This document shows, in pieces, positions 7,220 through 15,029 of a stretch of DNA of 41,616 bases. The notes under the pieces are model-generated. The model searched no databases. It had not been told where the DNA came from and saw nothing but the letters and a program-made list of their open reading frames with translations. The DNA lies in the NCBI GenBank assembly GCA_903840505.1, contig CAIMGI010000054.1, positions 1 through 41,616 on the forward strand, in the 5' to 3' direction. A program made the position numbers and the translations under genes. Each line of letters starts with the position of its first letter. The stretch's first letter is position 1. The DNA comes from an uncultured Bacteroidota bacterium. Lineage in GTDB: Bacteria > Bacteroidota > Bacteroidia > UBA4408.

Positions 7220-8863
7220 ATGTTTAAAAAAATTACAGTTTTATCTACTCTTGTGATTATTGTTATGAATATTGCTTTCGCTCAAAATGGCGGGGCGAAA
7301 ATATATTTTGACAAGGCGGGAAAAGTATCAGATGAGTCGGTTGCATATTACTATCGTCAAAAAGGTGATAAGCCGGATACCTATATTTCCCATTACGTAA
7401 ATGGTGAGGGGCTTTTTTTCGAAGGAATAATTAAAAATGCCAGCGATTCTGATGAAGGGGCAAATGTGTACAATGGGACCTGCACTTGGTATCATAAAAA
7501 TGGTAAAAAAAAATCGGAACGCACCTACAACAATGATGGAATTGAGCACGGAACAAGTATTTATTATTATGAAAGCGGAAAAATTTGGAAGGAGATTGAG
7601 TACATTAAAGGAAAACTTGCAAATAACAGTTATAAGGAATATGATGAAGATGGGCAAGTAAGCAAAATCTTCGAAGAAGACTTTAATAATAACTCCAATG
7701 ATTGGGATTTGTACACGAGCGATAAAAATTCAGCTTCTATTACAAATGGCAACTTTACATTAACTTCATTTACAAAAGATGGAGTTTCACGATATATTAG
7801 CCTTCCATCTAGCTCTCAAGAATTTGCATTAGAGGCTATCGTCAACATAAGTAAATTAAAGAACGGAGAAAAGGCCGGTTTAATATTTGGGTTCAAGGAC
7901 TGGCAGAATTATAATTTCTTTTTAATAACAACAAATTCGTTCTATATAGGGTTTGTATACGAAGGGGTAAGCTCTATGAAAACGGAAGGAATGTTTTCTT
8001 CGGACATTAAAAAGGATCAAGACAACAACATAAAAATACTAAGCAATGGTGAAAAAAATGTATATTCCATAAACGGGTCTATACAATTTAAAACCGATAG
8101 GACTAGAAATTTTGGAAGCAACATTGGTTTTGCGGTGAGCGGAAAATCAACCTTTTCCATTGATAAAATGATTTACAAAGAAATTGACTTTAAGTCAACG
8201 GGGGCAATTGCATCCAGCAATGCGGATAGAGATGTTAAATCTACAGGGTCGGGATTAATGTTCTCTACCAGTGGCTATATTATTACCAACAATCACGTGA
8301 TTGACAATTCAAACAAAATAACAATTGAAATGAACTATAAAGGGGTAGTAAAATCATATAATGCCGTGGTGGTTCAAAAGGATATTGACAATGATATAGC
8401 GGTTATTAAGATTAAGGATGAGACTTTCGTGCCAATAGACCCTATTCGATATGCTTTCAAAGAAAGTGGTGCAGCAGATGTTGGTGCAAGCGTATTTACT
8501 ATTGGATACCCCTTTGCGCTTTCGGGAATGGGAAAAGGGGCAAAATTTACAGATGGCAAAATTAGTTCAAAAACCGGCTACAATGGTGCAATAAATAGTT
8601 ATCAGACTTCAATCCCTGTTCAACCAGGAAATAGCGGAGGACCAATTTTCAACGACAAAGGTGAATTCATTGGTGTTATCAATTCTAAAATTATGGGTGC
8701 CGACAATGTTTCCTATGCTATTAAACTTAATTACATTAAAAATTTAATTGAATTATTGCCTGATAGCCCCTTGTTTCCAAACGATCAAAGCATTGGTTTG
8801 TCAACAACTGAGGAAAAGGTAAAAGTATTGTCGGAATATGTGGTACTTATTAAAATAAAATAA
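7220..8863 (+). CDS. Exported MORN-repeat / lectin-like / trypsin-like serine protease
   Basis: The 547-residue protein has a signal peptide ending at FAQ (21-22). MORN/YwqK-type repeats lie at about 60-150 (NGTCTWYHKNGKKKSERTY, HGTSIYYYESGKIWKEIEY). A concanavalin-like jelly-roll covers about 150-335, with AGLIFGFKDWQNYNFFLI. An S1C (HtrA/DegP-like) protease domain covers about 340-515. The triad is visible as H359 in TNNHVID, D392 in DNDIAVIKI and S472 in PGNSGGP. No PDZ domain follows. It probably cleaves proteins in the periplasm or at the surface. It stands 41 bp downstream of the YidD-A-B run and 20 bp before the barrel gene. Confidence 0.92.
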   Translation: MFKKITVLSTLVIIVMNIAFAQNGGAKIYFDKAGKVSDESVAYYYRQKGDKPDTYISHYVNGEGLFFEGIIKNASDSDEGANVYNGTCTWYHKNGKKKSERTYNNDGIEHGTSIYYYESGKIWKEIEYIKGKLANNSYKEYDEDGQVSKIFEEDFNNNSNDWDLYTSDKNSASITNGNFTLTSFTKDGVSRYISLPSSSQEFALEAIVNISKLKNGEKAGLIFGFKDWQNYNFFLITTNSFYIGFVYEGVSSMKTEGMFSSDIKKDQDNNIKILSNGEKNVYSINGSIQFKTDRTRNFGSNIGFAVSGKSTFSIDKMIYKEIDFKSTGAIASSNADRDVKSTGSGLMFSTSGYIITNNHVIDNSNKITIEMNYKGVVKSYNAVVVQKDIDNDIAVIKIKDETFVPIDPIRYAFKESGAADVGASVFTIGYPFALSGMGKGAKFTDGKISSKTGYNGAINSYQTSIPVQPGNSGGPIFNDKGEFIGVINSKIMGADNVSYAIKLNYIKNLIELLPDSPLFPNDQSIGLSTTEEKVKVLSEYVVLIKIK

Positions 8864-8883
8864 AAGAGCAGCAGGCATATAAA

Positions 8884-9789
8884 ATGAATTCAACAACAAT
8901 AAAATTTTTCTCGTTTTCCCTTGTTGCACTTTTGGTGTGTTCAATGAAATTAAGTCTGGCTCAAGAGGATTTAGGGCAAGCGAATGAGCTTGATAAAATG
9001 TATGTACCAGACAAAAACTCGATTTTTAATTCAGATGCTAAAACCAATTCTTCCGGCAATGATGATAGCTCTCCCATTGATATTAAAAATAATATAAGCT
9101 TTAACCCAACCTTACTATCAAGGAGTGTTTTAGCGCTTTTTTACGAACGTTTTTTTGGCGACCAATACAGTATAAAAGGAGGACTTGGGGTTTGTTATGA
9201 AATTGACAAAATACAGTCAATTGCTTACGATGTAGGTTTTGCAGGCGAGTTTTTTTCGGAACCAACCTCAACTGTTAGTATTACTAGAATTATGCAAGAA
9301 GGTATATTTCAAGCACCAAGACTTTATTCCTCTGTATCTGTGCGAGTTCACTGGGATAGTTTTTTTGGGGGTAGTTGGAACCCTTATTTCGAAATAAATG
9401 CTCAACAAAGCTTTTATACACTTAAGATGAATGCTAGCTCAATAAATTATAATGAAATATATAGCAATTATAACTATGGTAATAGCAATAATACTTCCGG
9501 ATTAATTGGTAATCGCACAGATGTAAGCATACGCAACACTTCCATAAATTTGATTTATGGAACCCAATTTGTTACATCCGGAAAAATTAAAACAACGCAC
9601 GACTTTTTTATTGGCATTGGTGGAAAAAAAACAAGCTATAATCAATTTCAAACAGGATTAAAAACTATATCGGATCCAACGAAAACCCGCCAGGATTTGA
9701 CAATACAAGTAGAGGAGAGTAAATATGGACGTGAAAGTGTTTTAATTCCTTCTGTTTTACTTGGATACTCTTTTGGTTTTGGTTTTTAG
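8884..9789 (+). CDS. Outer-membrane beta-barrel protein with YVPDK-SIFNS leader motif
   Basis: The 301-residue protein has a signal peptide ending LSLAQ (about 27). A short mature N-terminus contains NELDKMYVPDKNSIFNS. From about 70 it has alternating amphipathic strands and ends in YSFGFGF, the terminal Phe typical of outer-membrane barrels. The Tyr/Asn-rich strands (IYSNYNYGNSNNTSG) suggest a long surface loop. The same N-terminal motif starts the mature part of the next gene, so the two probably share a partner or anchoring step. No specific family recognised. Confidence 0.83.
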   Translation: MNSTTIKFFSFSLVALLVCSMKLSLAQEDLGQANELDKMYVPDKNSIFNSDAKTNSSGNDDSSPIDIKNNISFNPTLLSRSVLALFYERFFGDQYSIKGGLGVCYEIDKIQSIAYDVGFAGEFFSEPTSTVSITRIMQEGIFQAPRLYSSVSVRVHWDSFFGGSWNPYFEINAQQSFYTLKMNASSINYNEIYSNYNYGNSNNTSGLIGNRTDVSIRNTSINLIYGTQFVTSGKIKTTHDFFIGIGGKKTSYNQFQTGLKTISDPTKTRQDLTIQVEESKYGRESVLIPSVLLGYSFGFGF

Positions 9790-9821
9790 ATTATTTAATA
9801 TTAAACTATAAAAAATAAATT

Positions 9822-10112
9822 ATGAAACTTACTTTCAATACGCTGTTTTTATTTTTATTATTGCTCGTTGGCAAGAGCGTATTCGCACAAGACGCAACAC
9901 CTGGTATGCCAAATGAATTTGACAAGACCTACGTTCCCGACAAAACTTCTATTTTTAATTCGGGAGAGAAGCCAGCAACAACTTCCGAACCACGAGAACG
10001 AAATCGTCTTTCTGATAATCCTTGCGGATCGGCAATAGTAACATACCTTGTGGTAGGAATTGTATTGACAGTTGGATTGACGGCTGCTTTTATTATTGAA
10101 GAGTATTATTAA
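9822..10112 (+). CDS. Small exported single-pass protein sharing YVPDK-SIFNS motif
   Basis: The 96-residue protein has a signal peptide (to about 22, FAQ). Next is NEFDKTYVPDKTSIFNS, almost identical to the mature N-terminus of the barrel protein upstream. A polar linker (RERNRLSDNPCGS) leads to one hydrophobic helix (about 71-91, IVTYLVVGIVLTVGLTAAFI) and an EEYY end. It looks like a motif-bearing stub with a membrane anchor. It lies 32 bp after the barrel gene, likely in the same transcript. Unknown role. Confidence 0.78.
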   Translation: MKLTFNTLFLFLLLLVGKSVFAQDATPGMPNEFDKTYVPDKTSIFNSGEKPATTSEPRERNRLSDNPCGSAIVTYLVVGIVLTVGLTAAFIIEEYY

Positions 10113-10151
10113 AAATAAACCCCTACTTTCGTGTCTTATAAAAAATCAAAA

Positions 10152-11975
10152 ATGAAAAAAACAATTTTTATACTTCTTGCATTTATTGGTCTTTCCAATA
10201 CATTTATCATTGCACAAGAACTCGATGTAAGTTGGACTGAGAAACAGTTATACGAAAACAGAAAAGACGGATTCTTTGATGGATTTGTTGGCAGTAATCG
10301 TGAAAATATATATGGAAAATTTGCCGATTTGTCTATGACCAACAGCAGGTTAAATAAAAAAACAAAAAGCGTAAAAAAACTAAAACTTGTTGCTTTTGAC
10401 AAAGCAACTATGGAGAAAGAGGGTGAAGTGGCGGTATTGGATGTAAAAAAGAATAAAGCAAACAAAGCAAAATATGCAGGATTAAAGTATTACAAAACAG
10501 TTGTTCTTAATGATATTATTTACCTTTTTTGGATAAAAGAAGTGGTTTCGAAAAGTGGCAAGGAGACTAAAACAAAACAGGAATTATATGTTCAAAGTTT
10601 TGATTCGAAATTATCGCCCGACAAATCATTGAAGAAGGTATATGAAATGAGTTCCAGTAAAAAAGACACCAAAAAGGCTGATATATTTGTAATGGGAAAC
10701 CCAAAAGTTGCGAATGGGCAAATTGTAATTGGGGGGGAAAAGTCGGCAATGGCCGGAAAAGGAGTTGTATTTGAATACAAGGTACTAAACAGCGATTTCA
10801 CTTTTGCATCAGCCAATCAGGTTACTTTGCCAGTAACTGTAAGTGGAAAATCATCCGGGCTTACCTCAAATTATAAATTAGGGGATGACGGGAACCTCCA
10901 TATCACAACATATGTGCAAATGGATAAGGAGGAAAGGAAGACACTAAAAAAAGGAGAATCTAGTCAATTCCCTATTTATTCGGTAGTTGATCTTGCTTCG
11001 GGCAACCTTCAATCTTACTCCATTAAATTTGACAATAAAAATGTAAAAGGATTCCATTATATTGTTACTGAAAACTCGATCAAGCTATTCGGATTTTTCT
11101 GTGACTTGCTCAAAGACCCGCGAGGAGATGATACACACGGTGTATTGTATGCAGTGTTAGACCCAAAAACATTTGAGTTAAGAGGCGATATGAATTTTGC
11201 CTATTTTACCAAGGCTCAATTAAATGACTTGTTTGCAAGGGATAGGGATAAAGGTGATCGAAAAGATAGGTCTATTTTTAATTCCAAAAAGAAAAAGGAT
11301 TCTGAGGAAGAGTCCTTGGCGTCTGACTATATAGTAGAGGATGTTCAATCGCTCGACAAAGACAATTTGGTGCTATTTTGCACTATTGAACGCAATTTCT
11401 CTCGTACCTATTGCGATGGCAAAGGAAATTGCCACACAACTTATTATTGTGAAAAAAGCAATGTAACAGCTTTTAAAATAAACAATCTGGGAGAAATTGT
11501 GTGGGCGTCTAATCTTGACCGCAAAATTACTTATAGCAGTGGCTCCTATTCTGTGTGGCACACCCCTGATTTGAAAGTGATTAATAAAGATGGCAAATTT
11601 TTTGTGGCGTACGGTTCCGATTATATGATGAATGCTGAGAAGAAGAATATGCGGTCTTCCAAATCAAGGAAACAAAAGTCTGACAAATTTGAATATGCAG
11701 TATTTGATTATGCAAGCGGTAAATTCAATAAAAATGAATACAAGGTAAATACCGTAAACGCTAAAAAGAAAGATAAAAAAAACATTTCAGCTAAAGAAAT
11801 TCAAGTGCTGGATAACCAATTTTATACCAAAGACACTCGTATGGGCTACAGATCTCTAACCTTAGCATATTGCGCTTTGGGAATAGTTTGTCCTTGTGCC
11901 TGGTATTATGCTTTCTTAAGCCCCAATTTAAAAAAGGGTAGCGGATACCTAGGTCACATTGAAGTAGTAAAATAA
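10152..11975 (+). CDS. Large exported protein of unknown function
   Basis: I start it at ATG 10152 (MKKTIFILLAFIGLSNTFIIAQ), a clear signal peptide; GTG 10131 would only extend it. The 607-residue protein is Lys- and Asp-rich with repeated beta-strand stretches, suggesting a propeller-like body, but no repeat signature is firm. Near residue 378 it contains DRKDRSIFNSKKKK, echoing the SIFNS motif of the two preceding genes. Near 420 it has a Cys-rich patch (TYCDGKGNCHTTYYC). A hydrophobic Cys-containing segment (ALGIVCPCAWYYAFL) lies near the C-terminus. The stop abuts the stop of the convergent gene at 11976 with no gap. Confidence 0.82.
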   Translation: MKKTIFILLAFIGLSNTFIIAQELDVSWTEKQLYENRKDGFFDGFVGSNRENIYGKFADLSMTNSRLNKKTKSVKKLKLVAFDKATMEKEGEVAVLDVKKNKANKAKYAGLKYYKTVVLNDIIYLFWIKEVVSKSGKETKTKQELYVQSFDSKLSPDKSLKKVYEMSSSKKDTKKADIFVMGNPKVANGQIVIGGEKSAMAGKGVVFEYKVLNSDFTFASANQVTLPVTVSGKSSGLTSNYKLGDDGNLHITTYVQMDKEERKTLKKGESSQFPIYSVVDLASGNLQSYSIKFDNKNVKGFHYIVTENSIKLFGFFCDLLKDPRGDDTHGVLYAVLDPKTFELRGDMNFAYFTKAQLNDLFARDRDKGDRKDRSIFNSKKKKDSEEESLASDYIVEDVQSLDKDNLVLFCTIERNFSRTYCDGKGNCHTTYYCEKSNVTAFKINNLGEIVWASNLDRKITYSSGSYSVWHTPDLKVINKDGKFFVAYGSDYMMNAEKKNMRSSKSRKQKSDKFEYAVFDYASGKFNKNEYKVNTVNAKKKDKKNISAKEIQVLDNQFYTKDTRMGYRSLTLAYCALGIVCPCAWYYAFLSPNLKKGSGYLGHIEVVK

Positions 11976-12794
11976 TTATCGATAAAAAATGGGGTGCTGC
12001 TTTAGCACTCCACTAAGCATAAGCTCGCAATTAGTTGCGAGCTTATTTTTTTTGCGCTCTTCCTTCTGATCAAACAAACTACCTGTAAGTTTTATGTTTC
12101 CAATATAGAACTTTGTTAAAAAGGCTCCTCCCCAAAAGAAAGCATTGAAATACAAATTGCTTTGTATAAGGACATATACAGCATAAACAGCCAGACTATT
12201 TATCAGCAAAGAAGTGGTCCCCTTTAGAACATTTCCATTTAAAGCACTGCCCAAACCCGGAACAAGTGCAGATGAAATAAGATATAATCCTTTATGCTTT
12301 CTGCTGTAATTAGCCACCTCTTGCAAACAAGAAACACAGGCAAAGCTCTTGTCCTTTATCACTAAGCGATTAACAAAACTCCTTGCGACTGCAGAATCAA
12401 AATCCATATAAATAAGCGACCCAAGCAAATATGCTTCAACAGAGCTGTCAGGATTAATTTCCTGATAAGAAGAATAGTAATGTGCTGCCGGATTAACACT
12501 ATTGGTAAGTTGCGAAGTTACACTGGCATTCCATAAAAAACGAATCATCGATGCAGTGTCTCTGAACAAATGATAATCAATTCGCCTTGCCTCCAGCATA
12601 GCCTCATTAGTGGGCTTGTTATGTTGAACATACAGGTCGAATTTCTGAAGGTAAAAATCATTCCTTAAGGTATCGCTTGTGCACAAAAAGGCCTTCTCCT
12701 CCAGCATCAAAAGATGTTGTGAAAATTCGTTTTGAGAAAATACTTTTTCAGTACAAAGGAGTGCCGAAATTAAAATGATAATATTTTTGAGCAT
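11976..12794 (-). CDS. Exported PGLG membrane-domain protein (module type B, second copy)
   Basis: The 272-residue protein has a signal peptide (MLKNIIILISALLCTEKVFSQ) and a helical region to about 165. Its membrane domain begins LISSALVPGLGSALNGNVLK (PGLG at 179-182), with further hydrophobic helices to about 225 and a basic tail (KEERKKNK). Layout and local sequence match the protein at 6330-7178. It is the last gene of the minus-strand trio and overlaps the type A gene upstream by 47 bp, so the genes are translationally coupled. The copies are strongly diverged, so the duplication is old or the two modules were acquired separately. Confidence 0.83.
   Translation of the reverse strand: MLKNIIILISALLCTEKVFSQNEFSQHLLMLEEKAFLCTSDTLRNDFYLQKFDLYVQHNKPTNEAMLEARRIDYHLFRDTASMIRFLWNASVTSQLTNSVNPAAHYYSSYQEINPDSSVEAYLLGSLIYMDFDSAVARSFVNRLVIKDKSFACVSCLQEVANYSRKHKGLYLISSALVPGLGSALNGNVLKGTTSLLINSLAVYAVYVLIQSNLYFNAFFWGGAFLTKFYIGNIKLTGSLFDQKEERKKNKLATNCELMLSGVLKQHPIFYR
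12021..12053 (+). terminator. Terminator for 10152-11975 embedded in the convergent gene
   Basis: A perfect 10 bp stem (AAGCTCGCAA / TTGCGAGCTT) with a 4 nt loop is followed by ATTTTTTTT on the plus strand. It sits 45 bp past the stop of the plus-strand gene but inside the last codons of the minus-strand gene at 11976-12794, so one sequence is both coding and terminator. Confidence 0.75.
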
Positions 12795-13608
12795 TTATTA
12801 AAAATTGAGTTTTTGTTTCTTTTTTAACTTTCCTTACATCTTGATAACTGCCATATATGTTTGCTGCATAAAACACGCCAAATAAACTAAGTGAAAAGAT
12901 GCTAAAGGGGTGAGAAACTCCTAATTTTTTAATGCTTTCGTAGCTTTGGACACCATATGTGAGTTGGCTAAAAAATGTAAAGTAAAATGACCTTTTTCGC
13001 CCGGCATACATTTTTCCTAATCCGGGAACAGCTGCAGACAATGCTGCTGCTGCCCAGGGCTTTTTTGACTGACTCCTTTTGTACCGAGCAAAATCCGACT
13101 GTAAGGCAATAGGCAAAATACTTCCATCCGTTTTTGTAGGATAAACACTTGCAGAATAACACGTGTTAATTTGCTCAACCTTTTTACTTCCTGTACTAGT
13201 AGGAACAGAGTTATACCATACTTTCTGTAGTGCTGTATCACGGGTTAAAAAATGAATATTGGCCGCAACAAAAGCATTGCTATCGCTTATAAACAAACTC
13301 TTACTTTTGAAATAAAAATGTAAAAAAAGCGAATCGTTTACATACTGTAAATAATATTTTGCTTTGAGATAGTTTATCGAGTCTTCTGGGCATTTACCTG
13401 ACTGTTGTGAAATGTAGGTAAAATGCTCTTTACTTAACTTAACTTCGCTTAAGTGTTTTACAAAAGAATAATTAACTTGTCCTGCCGCGGGTTCAAAAAA
13501 GAAAAGGAAAATAAAGTAAAAGAGCCTCCATTTCCCAGATTTAATCGTTTCAATACAATTTCCTAATCCGAAAGTTCTAATTTTTAGCCTCACTTTCTTA
13601 TTTCGCAA
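12748..13608 (-). CDS. Exported PGLG membrane-domain protein (module type A, second copy)
   Basis: The 286-residue protein has its hydrophobic leader at about 28-42 (LFYFIFLFFFEPAAGQ), after a long basic stretch, so the true start may be internal and non-ATG. A helical middle part precedes PWAAAALSAAVPGLGKMYAG (PGLG at 195-198) and AANIYGSYQDVRKVKK. These match SAIIPGLGKVY and GNIYGAYKAVKK of the protein at 5507-6358. It overlaps the YidD-like gene by 11 bp and the type B gene by 47 bp. Unknown function; probably an envelope protein acting with its neighbours. Confidence 0.82.
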   Translation of the reverse strand: MRNKKVRLKIRTFGLGNCIETIKSGKWRLFYFIFLFFFEPAAGQVNYSFVKHLSEVKLSKEHFTYISQQSGKCPEDSINYLKAKYYLQYVNDSLFLHFYFKSKSLFISDSNAFVAANIHFLTRDTALQKVWYNSVPTSTGSKKVEQINTCYSASVYPTKTDGSILPIALQSDFARYKRSQSKKPWAAAALSAAVPGLGKMYAGRKRSFYFTFFSQLTYGVQSYESIKKLGVSHPFSIFSLSLFGVFYAANIYGSYQDVRKVKKETKTQFLINAQKYYHFNFGTPLY

Positions 13609-14023
13609 GGTAATTTCTGACTTTTGATTCAGACGAAATCATATAATCTGGATAGTCATATATTACATCGGTAAAGCAACAGTTCAGCTGGTTTATCCCT
13701 GAAAGAAAACCCTTGATACCATATTCCTGAACACTCAGTTTGGTGTAATTTGAACAACTAATTTCATATATACAACTTGCTTGTATTTGCTCTGAGAAAA
13801 CTCTTTGATAAACAAAAAGTGCACCGGCAGCTATATAATTCAATGGATTAAACTTCGCTATAAGTCTTTTACTCTTAAATGAAAGTACCTTTCGCTTTTC
13901 TGGTGGTTCATATTTATAATCCAAAAATACACTTTTGGCCAAAGGGCTATTTAACAAATCTACTGTTTGAGATTTACTGTTTTGGTAAGAGAAAATAACA
14001 ATAAGTATTAGAAAACGCTTCAT
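13598..14023 (-). CDS. Diverged YidD-like exported protein (second copy)
   Basis: The 141-residue protein has a signal peptide (MKRFLILIVIFSYQNSKSQ). A YidD-like region spans about 65-120: ALFVYQRVFSEQ, CIYEISCSNYTKLSVQEYG and NQLNCC. Cysteines 84, 90 and 114/115 occupy the family positions. The usual TPSCSEY reads EISCSNY and the usual RC reads NCC, so it has drifted further than the copy at 5108-5506. First gene of the minus-strand YidD-A-B trio, overlapping the type A gene by 11 bp. Confidence 0.8.
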   Translation of the reverse strand: MKRFLILIVIFSYQNSKSQTVDLLNSPLAKSVFLDYKYEPPEKRKVLSFKSKRLIAKFNPLNYIAAGALFVYQRVFSEQIQASCIYEISCSNYTKLSVQEYGIKGFLSGINQLNCCFTDVIYDYPDYMISSESKVRNYLAK

Positions 14024-14051
14024 TTTTAATTATTTATGACAAAGCAATAAA

Positions 14052-14082
14052 CAAAAGTAATCAATTCGACAGTATATACAAC
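14052..14082 (-). promoter_or_regulatory. Candidate promoter for the minus-strand YidD-A-B trio
   Basis: On the minus strand TACTTTTG (14052-14059) matches TAnnTTTG, and a weak GTTG sits 19 nt further upstream (14079-14082), 28 bp before the start at 14023. Confidence 0.4.
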
Positions 14083-14243
14083 GGACAAAGCATTTCAGAA
14101 ATTCAATATCCTTTAGTTAAATATTTAGCTCTTCTCGGGGTTGCCAATAATTTAGATTAACCCTTGCTCTCTTTCAGTCAAAAAACAGCGTGCACTTTTG
14201 GCCTTTGGTCTAAGTAAAACAAAGATAATCTGTACTAATTCCT

Positions 14244-14273
14244 TTTGTATATAAGAGTTTTACATTACATTTG
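14244..14273 (+). promoter_or_regulatory. Bacteroidota-type promoter for the caspase-like/sensor pair
   Basis: TTTG (14244-14247) and TACATTTG (14266-14273) are 18 nt apart. The predicted transcription start falls at or next to the ATG at 14279, so the leader would be nearly absent. Confidence 0.55.
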
Positions 14274-14361
14274 CTTTTATGAATAGAACAAATAAATCGA
14301 TTTTTGTTTACTTAACCAAGAATGCATTTTTTCTTGCTTTTTTGCACTTTGTTTTATCGCA

Positions 14362-15012
14362 TTGGAAACAACTGCTGGAAATGTTAATTTAGCTCAAGGA
14401 ACAACAGTTGTTATCGAAGTTGTTACGCCCATAAATTCCTCCAAAACAAAACTTAACGATACACTTACCTTACGTGTAAAGTATGATGTGAAAGAAAACG
14501 ATAACGTTTTTATTTACTACTCCGGTCACGGTGATTTTAAAAAAGAATTGAACAAAGGCTATTGGGTTCCTGCCGATTCAAAATCAAATTCTGTTTCTCA
14601 ATTTGTTTCAAATAACGACATACAAACTTTTTTGTCGGGAATTAATTCTAAACACACACTCTTGGTTTCCGATGCATGCTTTAGTGGTGATATTTTTAGA
14701 GGGTATACAACATCTATTCCTTTCGACAATACCGAAAAATATTATTTTAACATCTACAATGTTAAGTCACGTCAAGCAATCTCTTCAGGTGGCATTGAGC
14801 CAGTAATGGATGGCGGAAAAAATGGCCATTCTGTATTTGCTTATTATTTGTTACAAGCTTTAAAAACCAATGACGCGAAGTATTTTGATGCAGGACAGTT
14901 GTTTAATAAAATTAAGATTCCGGTTGTAAACAATTCCGACCAGTCTCCCAACTTTAATCCTATAAAGAACTCTGGTGATGAAGGCGGGCAGTATATTTTT
15001 ATTAAGAAATAA
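14362..15012 (+). CDS. Caspase-like (C14) protein, N-terminally rearranged and frame-broken
   Basis: This 216-codon frame carries the caspase-fold catalytic pair: H56 in FIYYSGHGDF and C106 in LLVSDACFSGD. The usual first strand and helices of the p20 domain are missing. Residues 1-43 instead look like another Bacteroidota exported domain (GTTVVIEVVTPINSSKTK, then RVKYDV). The join is near 14488. The only start in frame is TTG 14362. Upstream, ATG 14279 opens a signal-peptide-like stretch in another frame; one extra T in the T6 run at 14338-14343 would join the two as NAFFLAFFALCFIALETTAG. It is probably a deletion-derived remnant, though the catalytic motifs persist. It lies 17 bp upstream of the sensor gene. 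Confidence 0.68.
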   Translation: METTAGNVNLAQGTTVVIEVVTPINSSKTKLNDTLTLRVKYDVKENDNVFIYYSGHGDFKKELNKGYWVPADSKSNSVSQFVSNNDIQTFLSGINSKHTLLVSDACFSGDIFRGYTTSIPFDNTEKYYFNIYNVKSRQAISSGGIEPVMDGGKNGHSVFAYYLLQALKTNDAKYFDAGQLFNKIKIPVVNNSDQSPNFNPIKNSGDEGGQYIFIKK

Positions 15013-15029
15013 TTTTTTGTATTTGCTTG

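Larger units (their letters stand above)
14024..14361. other. Intergenic stretch with two divergent promoter candidates
   Basis: 338 bp between the YidD-like gene (minus) and the open frame of the caspase-like gene (plus). It holds promoter-like elements for both directions and, from ATG 14279, a frame-broken leader of the caspase-like gene. Positions 14053-14160 also form a short open frame ending in TAA with no start codon; I see no reason to call it a gene. Confidence 0.6.

Noticed and set aside
12748-13608. Annotating the type A and B proteins firmly as DUF5683
   Set aside because: The PGLG-Y segment is suggestive, but surrounding positions differ from what I recall of the family; a profile search would be needed.
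14053-14160. Short open frame ending in TAA (about 35 codons) as a gene remnant
   Set aside because: It has no start codon or family motif and overlaps the likely promoter of the minus-strand trio; chance is the simpler explanation.
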